Source of the DNA: Arcticibacterium sp047623945 | Lineage (GTDB): Bacteria > Bacteroidota > Bacteroidia > Cytophagales > Spirosomataceae | Length of the DNA stretch: 45,898 nt | NCBI GenBank assembly: GCA_047623945.1 | Contig: JBLHOT010000021.1 | Coordinates: forward strand, 1 to 45,898 | Reading direction: 5' to 3' | Translations under genes and position numbers: made by a program | Part shown: one piece after another, positions 17,802 to 26,240 of the stretch | Numbering within the stretch: the first letter of the stretch is position 1 | How the letters are laid out: the number at the start of each line of letters is the position of its first letter | Notes under the pieces: model-generated | Database searches by the model: none | Told to the model about the DNA's origin: nothing | What the model saw: the letters and a program-made list of their open reading frames with translations, nothing else

Positions 17802-18785
17802 ATGAGAGAAATTCAATTCAGAGATGCAATAAAGGAAGCTATGTCTGAAGAGATGCGTCGAGATAAGGACGTTTTTCTTCTAGGTGAGGAAGTGGCAGAA
17901 TATAATGGGGCCTACAAAGCAAGTCAGGGTATGCTTGATGAGTTTGGCCCAGAAAGGGTTATTGATACACCAATAGCAGAGCTTGGTTTCTCTGGAATAG
18001 CGGTTGGAGCAGCCATTAATGGCCTCAGACCTATTGTAGAGTATATGACTTTCAATTTCTCTTTGGTAGCGATTGACCAAATCATTAATGCTGCGGCCAA
18101 AATAATGTCTATGTCTGGTGGGCAATATTCTTGTCCTATCGTATTTAGAGGGCCTACAGGAAATGCCGGTCAATTGGGAGCTCAACACTCCTCCAATTTC
18201 GAGAATTGGTATGCCAATACTCCTGGACTTAAAGTAGTGATTCCATCTAACCCTTACGATGCCAAGGGACTTCTTAAATCTGCCATTAGAGACCCAGATC
18301 CAGTAATTTTCATGGAATCCGAAGTGATGTATGGAGATAAGGCAGAAGTACCAGAGGGAGAATATTTGATTCCGATAGGAAAAGCTTCTGTGATAGAAAA
18401 AGGAAGTGACGTCACCATCGTTTCTTTTGGAAAAATGATACCTAGAGTAGTTTTACCCGCTGTAGAAGCCCTAAAAAAAGAAGGTATTCATGCAGAGGTT
18501 ATTGACCTTAGAACAGTGAGACCCATAGATTATGCCACCATTGTGGAATCCGTTAAGAAAACCAACAGATGTGTGGTAGTAGAGGAAGGACCACCACTTG
18601 CTGCCATTTCTTCAGAGATTTCTTATCACTTGCAGAGAAATGCTTTTGACTATCTAGACGCCCCAGTAATTAGAGTAAACAGCATGGACATTCCTCTAAA
18701 CTATGCTTCTACACTCATTGAAGCTACGCTTCCAAATGAGAAAAGAGTCATAGCAGCTGTTAAAGAAGTGATGTATAAAAAATAA
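17802..18785 (+). CDS. pdhB: Pyruvate dehydrogenase E1 component, beta subunit
   Basis: The 327-residue protein matches the E1 beta (transketolase-like pyrimidine-binding plus C-terminal) family: FLLGEEVAEYNGAYKASQG, RVIDTPIAELGFSGIAVGAA, RGPTGNAGQLGAQHSS, and the later GSDVTIVSFGKM and VVVEEGPP. With E1 alpha it binds thiamine diphosphate and decarboxylates pyruvate for transfer to lipoyl-E2. No alpha, E2 or E3 gene is next to it, so these must lie elsewhere. The gene is alone between a divergent MOSC gene and its own terminator. Confidence 0.95.
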   Translation: MREIQFRDAIKEAMSEEMRRDKDVFLLGEEVAEYNGAYKASQGMLDEFGPERVIDTPIAELGFSGIAVGAAINGLRPIVEYMTFNFSLVAIDQIINAAAKIMSMSGGQYSCPIVFRGPTGNAGQLGAQHSSNFENWYANTPGLKVVIPSNPYDAKGLLKSAIRDPDPVIFMESEVMYGDKAEVPEGEYLIPIGKASVIEKGSDVTIVSFGKMIPRVVLPAVEALKKEGIHAEVIDLRTVRPIDYATIVESVKKTNRCVVVEEGPPLAAISSEISYHLQRNAFDYLDAPVIRVNSMDIPLNYASTLIEATLPNEKRVIAAVKEVMYKK

Positions 18786-18808
18786 GTTTTAAAAGAGTTT
18801 ATATCTTG

Positions 18809-18842
18809 AAAGCTCGAAGAGAAATCTTTGAGCTTTTTTTAT
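18809..18842 (+). terminator. Terminator of pdhB
   Basis: A stem AAAGCTC / GAGCTTT with an inner AAGA / TCTT pairing closes on GAAA and is followed by a T run. It lies about 25 bases after the pdhB stop. Confidence 0.85.
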
Positions 18843-18905
18843 AAGACTTAGTGCCTCAAAAGAAGACTTAAAGCCAGGCTCCTTTAATTTAATAAAATAA
18901 TAAAC

Positions 18906-19976
18906 ATGTCAATAATAAGAATACTGGTAATAGGAGCCGGAAACATGGGTGCCTCGCATGGCAGAGCCTACCATGAAATGCCCCAGTTTGAGATTTGCGG
19001 CATAGTTTCGCGAGGTGATAGCAAAAGTAAATTAAACAAAAGCCTAGAGGCCAATTATCCTTTGTTTGACGATTATTACGATGCTCTAAAAACTACAAAA
19101 CCCGATGCTGTTAGTATCTCTACCTACCCAGATACGCATGAGGCCTATGCTCTGGCCGCTTTAGAGGCAGACTGTCACGTTTTTATAGAGAAGCCTTTAG
19201 CTGATACAGTAGCTGGCTCGGAAAAAGTGGTACGTTTAGCCGCAAAGAAAAACAAAAAACTAGTAATAGGATATATACTGCGGGTCCACCCCTCTTGGGA
19301 GAAATTTGTAGAAATAGCCCAGACTATGGGCAAACCTTTAGTGATGAGGATGAACCTTAACCAGCAAAGCCATGGCTATATGTGGGATGTTCATAAAAAC
19401 CTAATGAACAGTCTAAGTCCTATTGTGGACTGTGCCGTTCATTACATTGATATTATGTGCCTTATGACTAAAGCTAAACCTATTAAAGTTTCAGCTATAG
19501 GAGCAAGATTGACAGATGAAATCCCAGCATGGAATTATAATTACGGCCAATTGCAAATCAGATTTGACGACGGCTCTATAGGTTGGTATGAAGCTGGCTG
19601 GGGACCCATGATGAGCGAAACCGCCTTCTTTATCAAAGATGTGGTAGGCCCTAAAGGCTCTGTTTCCATTGTATCTAAAGATGCCAGTTCATCTGGAAAG
19701 TCAGACGATGTAGACTCTCACAGCAAAACCCAATCTTTAAAAGTGCATTATGCTGATATAGATGCAGAAAATCAATTCACAAAACCTGACGAATGGGTTG
19801 TTTTAGACGATGAGCCAGACCATCAAGAGCTTTGCCTCAGAGAGCAGGCTTATTTCCTTAAATCCATTCAAGAGAACACTGACTTAACAGAACACTGGAA
19901 TGATGCCGTAAACAGCTTAAAAGTAGCCTTCGCCTGTGACGAGTCGGTTAAAACAGGAGAGATGGTAATCATTTAG
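18906..19976 (+). CDS. Gfo/Idh/MocA-family oxidoreductase
   Basis: The 356-residue protein begins with a Rossmann NAD(P)-binding motif (GAGNMGASHGRAYHEM). It continues with the family motif EKPLADT and a C-terminal alpha/beta domain that carries a substrate-binding His-containing segment (DCAVHYIDIMCLM). Members oxidise or reduce sugars, inositols or related polyols. The substrate cannot be told from sequence. The gene appears monocistronic. Confidence 0.9.
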   Translation: MSIIRILVIGAGNMGASHGRAYHEMPQFEICGIVSRGDSKSKLNKSLEANYPLFDDYYDALKTTKPDAVSISTYPDTHEAYALAALEADCHVFIEKPLADTVAGSEKVVRLAAKKNKKLVIGYILRVHPSWEKFVEIAQTMGKPLVMRMNLNQQSHGYMWDVHKNLMNSLSPIVDCAVHYIDIMCLMTKAKPIKVSAIGARLTDEIPAWNYNYGQLQIRFDDGSIGWYEAGWGPMMSETAFFIKDVVGPKGSVSIVSKDASSSGKSDDVDSHSKTQSLKVHYADIDAENQFTKPDEWVVLDDEPDHQELCLREQAYFLKSIQENTDLTEHWNDAVNSLKVAFACDESVKTGEMVII

Positions 19977-20122
19977 GTGATTAAGCTGTATTTACGATAA
20001 GCATTTCAAGGATGAAACCTCTTTTGATATATTGATGCGACATAGATAAAAGCATTTCTTAAAATCATTTCCATCGTCCTTTTTTTTTATCAATTTTGTC
20101 AAAAGGAGTTTATTTATATTTC

Positions 20123-20584
20123 ATGAGCAGCGAGCTAGAAAAAATTATTGATAATTTAGAAACAGTTTTTAGAGGAGATGCTTGGCATGGCCCGTCAGTT
20201 CTGGAAATGCTCAATAGTCTTCCTCCTAATGAAGTGGACCAAAAACACGGCTTCTCAAAAAGAACTATTGCTGAGCTAACTTATCACATGATAGCCTGGA
20301 GAAAGTTCATCATAGAAAAACTTAAGGATAACATTCATTTTACGCTAGAGACTGATGAGGCAAACTGGGGAACCCCAGAAACCACGTCACAAGAAAATTG
20401 GAAAGCCTTAATTCAACTTTTTAAAGATACCCAGAAGAAGTTAGTAGACCTTCTTGAAGAAAAAGACGACGATTTTTTAACCAAACGTGTTCCAGGTGAG
20501 CACTATGATTATTACAAATTATTAACTGGCTTAATACAGCATGACACTTACCACTTAGGTATGATTTGGGTGTTATGGGAATAA
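20123..20584 (+). CDS. DinB-like metal-binding four-helix protein, copy 1
   Basis: The ATG at 20123 was chosen over an upstream TTG, giving 153 residues. The DinB/YfiT metal-binding His triad is visible at about residues 55 (LTYHMIAW), 140 (IQHD) and 144 (TYHLG). The family forms four-helix bundles, some of which are thiol-dependent transferases, but the reaction of this member is unknown. It is directly followed by a paralogue, and both share an N-terminal AWHGPS motif. A purine-rich AAAAGGAG lies about 18 bases upstream of the start. Confidence 0.85.
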   Translation: MSSELEKIIDNLETVFRGDAWHGPSVLEMLNSLPPNEVDQKHGFSKRTIAELTYHMIAWRKFIIEKLKDNIHFTLETDEANWGTPETTSQENWKALIQLFKDTQKKLVDLLEEKDDDFLTKRVPGEHYDYYKLLTGLIQHDTYHLGMIWVLWE

Positions 20585-20595
20585 AAAAAGAACCA

Positions 20596-21141
20596 ATGGC
20601 TGAAATAAACGAAGAAAACCTTTTAGTACATCGTATCAAAACCCTTTTGGATGCAGGATTTCATGGCAGTGCATGGCACGGCCCTTCTCTATTAGAAGCA
20701 GTAAAAAACCTGACACCAAAAGAGGCTAGTTTCAAAACTCCAACCGTACACACAATTTCGGAGCTAATTTATCACATCACTAGCTGGAGAATTTTTACAC
20801 TAAAAAGACTTCAAGGAGATGATGAGTACCAAATAGATGATGAAAAGAAAAACTTTGGCTCTGCTCCTAAAGTAGATAAATTTGAGCTAGAGACTTTACT
20901 TATGGAACTTAGCTTAAGTCATGATGAGCTTATAGCTGAGCTTGGAAAAAAAGACGATAATTTCTTGAGTGAATTAGTACCAGGCTCTGAGTATGACTAT
21001 TACACTCTAATTCATGGCATTATTCATCACGATATTTATCACACCGGCCAAATAAGCATTCTTAGAAAGATATCTAACGCTAATCCGGAAGGTTTGGACG
21101 ATGATGAAATCAGCAGTAGGTATTTTGACGACGGCTTATGA
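20596..21141 (+). CDS. DinB-like metal-binding four-helix protein, copy 2
   Basis: The ATG at 20596 lies 11 bases after the stop of copy 1. An ATG at 20575 would overlap copy 1 and is the alternative. The 181-residue protein has the His triad at about residues 60 (LIYHITSW), 145 (HHDIYH) and 149, and aligns with copy 1 over its whole length (GSAWHGPSLLEAVKNLTP against GDAWHGPSVLEMLNSLPP). It has an extra acidic C-terminal tail (EGLDDDEISSRYFDDGL). The pair looks like a tandem duplication, expressed together. Confidence 0.85.
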   Translation: MAEINEENLLVHRIKTLLDAGFHGSAWHGPSLLEAVKNLTPKEASFKTPTVHTISELIYHITSWRIFTLKRLQGDDEYQIDDEKKNFGSAPKVDKFELETLLMELSLSHDELIAELGKKDDNFLSELVPGSEYDYYTLIHGIIHHDIYHTGQISILRKISNANPEGLDDDEISSRYFDDGL

Positions 21142-21169
21142 GATAGTTTTTAAGATAAATACCACAGAA

Positions 21170-21205
21170 AAAAATGAGACACCGAAATCGGTATCTCATT
21201 TTTTT
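21170..21205. terminator. Bidirectional terminator between the DinB pair and the DUF2147 gene
   Basis: An A-rich arm, an ATGAGA stem arm with an inner ACCG/CGGT stem, and a T-rich arm form a hairpin closed by AAAT with poly-A on one side and poly-T on the other. It serves both convergent units. Confidence 0.8.
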
Positions 21206-21223
21206 CTGTCTTTAAATTTAGCC

Positions 21224-21652
21224 CTATTTAGTGGCTCTGGTGAATACGGTGGTTCTGCCCAAAAGAGAAAAACCAATAAATCCCCTTACTTCTAAACTAT
21301 CTGGGTTTGCCACATTTATGATACTAGAATATGTTTTACCGCTTTTAGGGTCGTAAATGGTACCATCGTCCCATGCTTTATCTCCATCTTTTTCAAAACC
21401 TTTTAAGAAGACTAAACCTAACAAAGGTTTTTGGGCCTCAGCTGCCTTAGGATTGTTTACATCCAACCTTGGCTTACCATTCTCTTCAGGTTTTTGCAAC
21501 CAAGTTATTTTGCCATAAAGCTTATCACCCCGCATGTAAAACTGGATCCTGCCATCTTTTTCCTCGTTAAACCATGTCCCTTCTGTAATAGACTGAGCAC
21601 TAGCACCAAAGGAGAATAATGCTACCGTAAAAAGAAAAATTATTTTTTTCAT
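21224..21652 (-). CDS. Secreted DUF2147 protein
   Basis: The 142-residue protein has a signal peptide ending near ASAQ (about residue 20). It then shows the DUF2147 pattern: EGTWFNEEKDGRIQFYMRGD, KLYGKITWL, LGLVFLKGF, WDDGTIYDPKSGKTYSS and LEVRGFIGFSLLGRT. These are small periplasmic beta-rich proteins of unknown function that are common in Bacteroidota. The start codon overlaps the end of the PAP2 gene (ATGA), so it is the last gene of the trpS-PAP2-DUF2147 unit. Confidence 0.92.
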   Translation of the reverse strand: MKKIIFLFTVALFSFGASAQSITEGTWFNEEKDGRIQFYMRGDKLYGKITWLQKPEENGKPRLDVNNPKAAEAQKPLLGLVFLKGFEKDGDKAWDDGTIYDPKSGKTYSSIINVANPDSLEVRGFIGFSLLGRTTVFTRATK

Positions 21653-22227
21653 TCTTGTTTAAATTTGATTAGTGCAATTGATAAAATTTTATAAAAAGTG
21701 TAGCTTATTAAAAAACCTATTAAGCCTCCGGCTAGAACATCACCAAAGTAATGTACTCCCACATAAATACGACTATATGACACCAAAATTGCCCAAAGTA
21801 ACATCAGACATACAATAATGAGATACTTTTTTAGAATAAAATACAAACTTCCAAACAAGGCAAAGCAGTTGGCTGCATGAGATGAAGCAAAGCCAAATTC
21901 ACCACCGCAATTTACAATCAAATGAAACATCCCAGCCAATCCGGGTTCATGACAGGGCCGGAATCTTTGAAAATGAGGTTTCATTAAACCTGAGGTTACA
22001 TAATCTGCCGCTCCCACTGCTGCTATAATAAATAAGACCGAAATAATAGCCTGCTTATGTGGGAATTTATAGCCAATAAAAACAATAATAAACACGTATA
22101 ATGGTATCCAGGACGTCCTTCCAGTAATCCAAGGCATAATAGCATCGAAAAATGGCGTATGAAGCCCATTAAAGAAAAGAAAAAGCTTTTGATCCAGAGC
22201 GGTTATTTCATCAATAATCTTTTCCAT
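21649..22227 (-). CDS. PAP2-family membrane phosphatase
   Basis: The 192-residue membrane protein carries the three PAP2 phosphatase motifs: K83...RP at 83-91 (KPHFQRFRP), SSH at 115-117 (usual form PSGH, here ASSH), and SRxxxxxH with the following Asp at 152-163 (SRIYVGVHYFGD). It has about six helices. Enzymes of this type remove phosphate from undecaprenyl pyrophosphate, phosphatidic acid or PGP-like lipids. The substrate is not known here. It follows trpS by 8 bases and overlaps DUF2147. Confidence 0.93.
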   Translation of the reverse strand: MEKIIDEITALDQKLFLFFNGLHTPFFDAIMPWITGRTSWIPLYVFIIVFIGYKFPHKQAIISVLFIIAAVGAADYVTSGLMKPHFQRFRPCHEPGLAGMFHLIVNCGGEFGFASSHAANCFALFGSLYFILKKYLIIVCLMLLWAILVSYSRIYVGVHYFGDVLAGGLIGFLISYTFYKILSIALIKFKQE

Positions 22228-22235
22228 AAAAATAA

Positions 22236-23210
22236 TTAATCAAAACCCAAAGCCTTTCTTACAGTCGTCATTGTTTGTTTAGCTATCACCTCGGCTTTCT
22301 TTTCGCCTTCGGCCAATTTCGTTTCTAAGGCCTCCTCGTTTTCCATGTAGTAATTAAAGACCTCTCTTTCCTTTGAAAAACGCTCCAAAATTAAATCTAA
22401 AAGTGCCTTTTTAGCATGCCCATAGCCATAATTTCCTCCTTCATAATTTTGACGCATAAGGTTTACCTGCTCATCTGAACCCAATAAGGCATACAAAGCA
22501 AAAACATTACACGTATCTGGATTCTTTGGCTCTTCTAGTGGTTTGGCATCTGTAACTATTTTTTTAATAGACTTATAAAGAGCCTTTTCTGGCTCAAAAA
22601 TATCGATATAGTTATTATAAGATTTAGACATCTTCTGACCATCTGTTCCTGGAATAGTCATCACAGTTTCGTCTATTCGAGACTCTGGCAGTACAAAAAC
22701 CTCTTCATAAGTTCTGTTAAATGCCGCTGCTATATCCTTAGACATCTCCAAATGCTGCTTCTGGTCTTTGCCGACGGGTACAAATTCTGCCTGATAAAGG
22801 ACGATATCTGCCGCCTGAAGCACAGGGTATGTAAATAAGCCAGCGTTCACGTCTGATAATTTATCGGATTTTTCTTTGAACGAATGAGCATTCGCGAGCA
22901 TCGGAAAAGGTGTTAAACAATTCAAATACCACATCAATTCTGTATGATAAGGAGCTAGTTTAGACTGACGATAGAAGTAATTCTTATCCGTGTCAAATCC
23001 ACAGGCCAACCAAGCAGCAGCCACTGCTTTTGTATTCTCCTTTAACACCTGCGGGTTTTTAACACTGGTTAAACTATGTAAATCCGCTATAAAAAGAAAA
23101 GACTCGTTTTTAGGGTCTTGAGAAAGCTTAATCGCCGGAACAATAGCTCCCAAAATATTTCCCAAATGAGGTTTACCGCTGGCTTGTATACCTGTTAGAA
23201 TTCTGGCCAT
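22236..23210 (-). CDS. trpS: Tryptophanyl-tRNA synthetase
   Basis: The 324-residue protein is the usual bacterial length for TrpS. The HIGH-like motif is GKPHLGNILG close to the N-terminus and the KMSKS loop is QKMSKSYNN near residue 195. The GIQASG and FLFIADLHSLT segments are typical of class I TrpRS. It charges tRNA-Trp using ATP in the cytosol. It is the first gene of a three-gene unit, with a likely promoter (TAATTTTG) just upstream. Confidence 0.97.
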   Translation of the reverse strand: MARILTGIQASGKPHLGNILGAIVPAIKLSQDPKNESFLFIADLHSLTSVKNPQVLKENTKAVAAAWLACGFDTDKNYFYRQSKLAPYHTELMWYLNCLTPFPMLANAHSFKEKSDKLSDVNAGLFTYPVLQAADIVLYQAEFVPVGKDQKQHLEMSKDIAAAFNRTYEEVFVLPESRIDETVMTIPGTDGQKMSKSYNNYIDIFEPEKALYKSIKKIVTDAKPLEEPKNPDTCNVFALYALLGSDEQVNLMRQNYEGGNYGYGHAKKALLDLILERFSKEREVFNYYMENEEALETKLAEGEKKAEVIAKQTMTTVRKALGFD

Positions 23211-23244
23211 TCAATTTTATAATAAAGGTTTGTAAATAAGGTGG

Positions 23245-23277
23245 CAAAATTAGAGATTTAGGCCATGATAGACTCAA
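23245..23277 (-). promoter_or_regulatory. Probable promoter of the trpS operon
   Basis: TAATTTTG at 23252-23245 matches the -7 consensus. A TTG at 23277-23275 lies 22 bases upstream, slightly beyond the usual spacing. The element overlaps the first codons of the divergent DUF2461 gene. Confidence 0.5.
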
Positions 23278-23933
23278 ATAGTTTCCGATTTTTAGAAAAA
23301 TTGCAGGAAAACAATCATAAAGAATGGTTTCAAGACAACAGGAAATGGTATGACGAGAGTCGTCAGAATTTTATAGATTTCTGTGCAGAAGCCTTAGATG
23401 ATTTAAAGCTTTTTCAAGACGATTTATTACACACAGATATAAAAAAATGTATACTCCGCATCAACAGAGACATTAGGTTTTCAAAAGATAAAAGGCCTTA
23501 TAAGAATTACTTTGGGGCGGGTTTTGGCCCTGGGGGGAAAAGTAGTGGACGTGTAGATTTCTATTTTCAAATAGAACCAAATGGCCGCAGCATGCTTGGT
23601 GGAGGCATGTGGGCCCCTGGGGCAGAAAACTTAGCCAAGTTCAGACAGGAAATAGACTACAATTCCCAGAATCTAAAAGGTATAATTGATAATAAAGTTT
23701 TCAGGAGATACTTTAATGAAATAGAAGGATCAACGCTCAAAACCAAACCTAAAGATTATGACATTGACCATCCAGAAATAGAGCTTTTAAGATATAAAGA
23801 ACTTTTTTTCACTCGAAGGTTTCACGAAAAGGAAGTTTGTAGAAAAGACTTTAAAAATGAGATAGTGGAAGGGTGTAGAATCCTAAAACCATATCAGGAC
23901 TACTTAAACGAACTTTTCTATGATGAGAACTAG
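23265..23933 (+). CDS. DUF2461 protein
   Basis: The 222-residue protein matches DUF2461 (TIGR02453): FRFLEKLQENNHKEWFQDNR at the start, RINRDIRFSKDKRPYKNYFGA, and GRSMLGGGMW in the middle. These proteins are widespread in bacteria and fungi with no known reaction. It is divergent from trpS and overlaps the convergent unknown gene by 4 bases at the stop. Confidence 0.93.
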   Translation: MIDSNSFRFLEKLQENNHKEWFQDNRKWYDESRQNFIDFCAEALDDLKLFQDDLLHTDIKKCILRINRDIRFSKDKRPYKNYFGAGFGPGGKSSGRVDFYFQIEPNGRSMLGGGMWAPGAENLAKFRQEIDYNSQNLKGIIDNKVFRRYFNEIEGSTLKTKPKDYDIDHPEIELLRYKELFFTRRFHEKEVCRKDFKNEIVEGCRILKPYQDYLNELFYDEN

Positions 23934-24631
23934 TTAATGTTTTTCAAAAATGTATAATCCATTTCTAGCCATGGTTTAACTCGGCGATGAGCCAGAGCCC
24001 TTGCTATCACCTCCTCGATCTGATAAGTATCATTTTGCGAAACAAAAACAGCTTCTAAATAGCGGGCAAAAGCCATTCTTCTGCCCTCAAAACCTGCCTC
24101 AATGGGATAGTTGATATCTTCCTGCACCACAATCCATTTAATAGACTTAAAAAGTTCTTCTAGCGTCAAATCAAACGAATTCCCCAACTTATTAAAACTC
24201 TTTTCTCCATGAGCACTCACCATTTTATGAAGTAGTTCATCAGGCGGTTTTATCTGGCTGTATGCTAAATCTGAGCCGTAAGATTTAAGAGCAAAAGGTG
24301 AATCTTCAGAAACCTCTATGAGAGCATTTCCCATTCCCAGAGCAAACAAACCTCCATTTCTTATTTTATTATAAATATCCACAATAATATTGGCATGAGA
24401 AAGGGCCGTTTTTAAGCCACGCATTTCTATGTCTATTCTGTAATCATAAACTACTTTCCCTTGCTTCATTTGTGCTTTATAGCCGGGAAATGAGACAGAA
24501 ATAATCGTACCACTGCTACATGTTTCCAAAACCCTTTGCTGGGTATGTTTCAAGCCTTTTTTGAGGCTTAACTCAAAATTATTAGCAAGAAATATACCCT
24601 CTAAGACGGTACGGGCATCTCTAAAATTCAT
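23930..24631 (-). CDS. Conserved-looking protein of unknown function
   Basis: The 233-residue protein has no signal peptide or membrane segment and looks cytosolic. It begins with a mixed helix/strand region and contains a segment INYPIEAGFEGRRMAFARYLEA (in two parts) near residues 175-195 that looks conserved. A late ALAHRRVKPWLEM stretch is basic and aromatic. I do not recognise the family. It lies alone, convergent with DUF2461. Codon use and composition are like the neighbours. Confidence 0.65.
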   Translation of the reverse strand: MNFRDARTVLEGIFLANNFELSLKKGLKHTQQRVLETCSSGTIISVSFPGYKAQMKQGKVVYDYRIDIEMRGLKTALSHANIIVDIYNKIRNGGLFALGMGNALIEVSEDSPFALKSYGSDLAYSQIKPPDELLHKMVSAHGEKSFNKLGNSFDLTLEELFKSIKWIVVQEDINYPIEAGFEGRRMAFARYLEAVFVSQNDTYQIEEVIARALAHRRVKPWLEMDYTFLKNIN

Positions 24632-24867
24632 ATTATAATTTTATACCAAAGACTTTTTGTTTAAACCAGAAAAGCTCTTTCTCTCCTAGAGAAAAAAGAT
24701 TTAAGGACTATTCCGCCTCGAACTATCTTGTTCCCAAATATTCTAATCAAATTCAAAATAACATGCATGAGTATATATTTTTCATTTAATTAAAGAAAAA
24801 ATGAACTTTTAGTGTCAGTTTTTTTTTGTATACTTGAGCAATATGTTTCACAGGCTAAATTTAATAG

Positions 24868-25104
24868 ATGTCGCAAAGTAAGAAAGGTAGGCCACCCACC
24901 AAAAAGGTAGCACTCAAAGAAGGTTTTTACATAGAGGTCAAGAATAAAGGTGCCCAGTCAGGCATCAAACTTCGCAAAGAAAACATGATGCAAGTTGAAA
25001 TGGCCATTAAGCAATACGAGAAAATCAAAATTGTCAATTACGTAGGCCAAGTAAAAGCAGGCAGATGGTTAGATGGCAAATATAAAGGTCAAAAGACCGC
25101 TTAG
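24868..25104 (+). CDS. Small basic protein of unknown function
   Basis: The 78-residue protein is rich in Lys and opens with SKKGRPPTKK, reminiscent of the GRP core of AT-hook-like DNA-binding tails, and continues with a strand/helix segment (FYIEVKNKG, then MMQVEMAIKQYEKIKIV). The net charge is positive, so nucleic-acid binding is possible but unproven. It shares a strong bidirectional terminator with the sirtuin gene. Confidence 0.6.
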   Translation: MSQSKKGRPPTKKVALKEGFYIEVKNKGAQSGIKLRKENMMQVEMAIKQYEKIKIVNYVGQVKAGRWLDGKYKGQKTA

Positions 25105-25124
25105 TAAAAGCTTAAATTCTTTTG

Positions 25125-25173
25125 AAAAAAACTCACTGAAAGTTCAATTTTGAACCTATCCAGTGAGTTTTTT
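25125..25173. terminator. Long bidirectional terminator overlapping the sirtuin stop codon
   Basis: A 13-base arm AAAAAACTCACTG pairs perfectly with CAGTGAGTTTTTT, with an inner GTTCAA/TTGAAC stem. The sirtuin's last codons (Lys-Lys-Leu-Thr-Gly) and stop at 25156-25158 lie inside the hairpin. Confidence 0.85.
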
Positions 25174-25845
25174 CATGAGCAAGGGTACCATTTCAGTGGC
25201 CAATCCTTCCAAGAATATCATATTGTCTTCAATATCCGTTATCTGAGGTAAATGCCTATCTATAAGATATTTTTTAGCACTTTGGGGGACATAATGAATG
25301 AGTCCAGAGGCAGGATAAACTTGGAGGCTTGTTCCTATGATTACGAATATGTCAGCTTCTTCACAAACCTTTGATGCCTTTTCTATCATAGGAACCTCCT
25401 CTCCAAACCAAACAATATGTGGCCTAAGCTGGCCGCCATCTTCTGCTCGGTCTCCAAGGCATATGGCCTTATTTCCGATATCGAAGACTTTATTAGGATT
25501 TAAAATACTCCGAACCTGATTTAACTTCCCATGTAGGTGAAGCACATTAGATGAACCGCCACGCTCATGTAAATCATCTACGTTTTGGGTAATGACAGTT
25601 ACTTCAAAATGAGCCTCTAGTTTTGCCAAAGTTTTATGAGCAAGATTAGGAACAGCATCAGCGGCCGATTCTCTTCGGGCATTATAGAATTCTAAAACCA
25701 GTTTGGGGTTCTTAGCAAACGCCTCAGGTGTAGCCACATCTTCTACTCGGTGATTCTCCCAAAGTCCATCCCCGTCTCTAAAGGTTTTTAAGCCACTTTC
25801 GGCACTTATACCTGCTCCGGTTAAGACAACCAATTTTTTGTTCAT
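25156..25845 (-). CDS. cobB: Sirtuin-type NAD-dependent protein deacylase
   Basis: The 229-residue protein has GAGISAESG (10-18), QNVD (87-90) and the catalytic His 105 in HLHG. The YNARR segment (Tyr 54, Arg 57) matches the class III pair that in CobB/SIRT5 recognises succinyl or malonyl lysine. It uses NAD to remove acyl groups from lysines in the cytosol. The usual four zinc-binding cysteines are absent: only one Cys lies in the region (AICLGD). This loss is seen by direct reading, and its meaning is inference. The CDS ends inside a bidirectional terminator. Confidence 0.92.
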   Translation of the reverse strand: MNKKLVVLTGAGISAESGLKTFRDGDGLWENHRVEDVATPEAFAKNPKLVLEFYNARRESAADAVPNLAHKTLAKLEAHFEVTVITQNVDDLHERGGSSNVLHLHGKLNQVRSILNPNKVFDIGNKAICLGDRAEDGGQLRPHIVWFGEEVPMIEKASKVCEEADIFVIIGTSLQVYPASGLIHYVPQSAKKYLIDRHLPQITDIEDNMIFLEGLATEMVPLLMKKLTG

Positions 25846-26240
25846 TTTTGAGTCAATTTGTTCAATGTCTCTTAGCCTTCTCCCCGCCTTTCTTAGTCCA
25901 AAATAGGGTCCTTGAGAAAACCTTCAATTGCATTACAGCTAACCCTCCACTTTGGCAAAGGCTTTAAACAGCCGCTGTGAGCACTACACCTTAGAAGTCT
26001 GACATTACATTTAGCGTAATCATTGGGGAAACTAGATCATATTCGTATTTAAGCCCTGAAAATCTGCTATTCACGTTGATAAAGTTAAGGTGGCACTCTC
26101 GTTTTCCCTAAAATAAGCGGATTATTTCAGAGGTGTATTAACGCTGGTTAAATATGGAAGGCAAAAAAAAGAAAGTCTCCCGAATGATATTCGGGAGACT
26201 TATTTTATAATAATCTATCTAAAACAGTTTTAGGCAATTA
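25846..26240. other. Intergenic region without a supported gene
   Basis: About 395 bases lie between the sirtuin and topA. Apart from the topA terminator I see no gene in six frames, no RNA fold that I trust and no repeat. Confidence 0.55.
26163..26207 (-). terminator. Terminator of topA
   Basis: A perfect 13-bp stem (AAGTCTCCCGAAT / ATTCGGGAGACTT, 3-nt loop) is followed on the minus strand by TCTTTTTTTT, about 35 bases after the topA stop. Confidence 0.92.

Noticed and set aside
25846..26160. Possible decayed gene between the sirtuin and topA
   Set aside because: No frame of useful length on either strand and no recognisable remnant.
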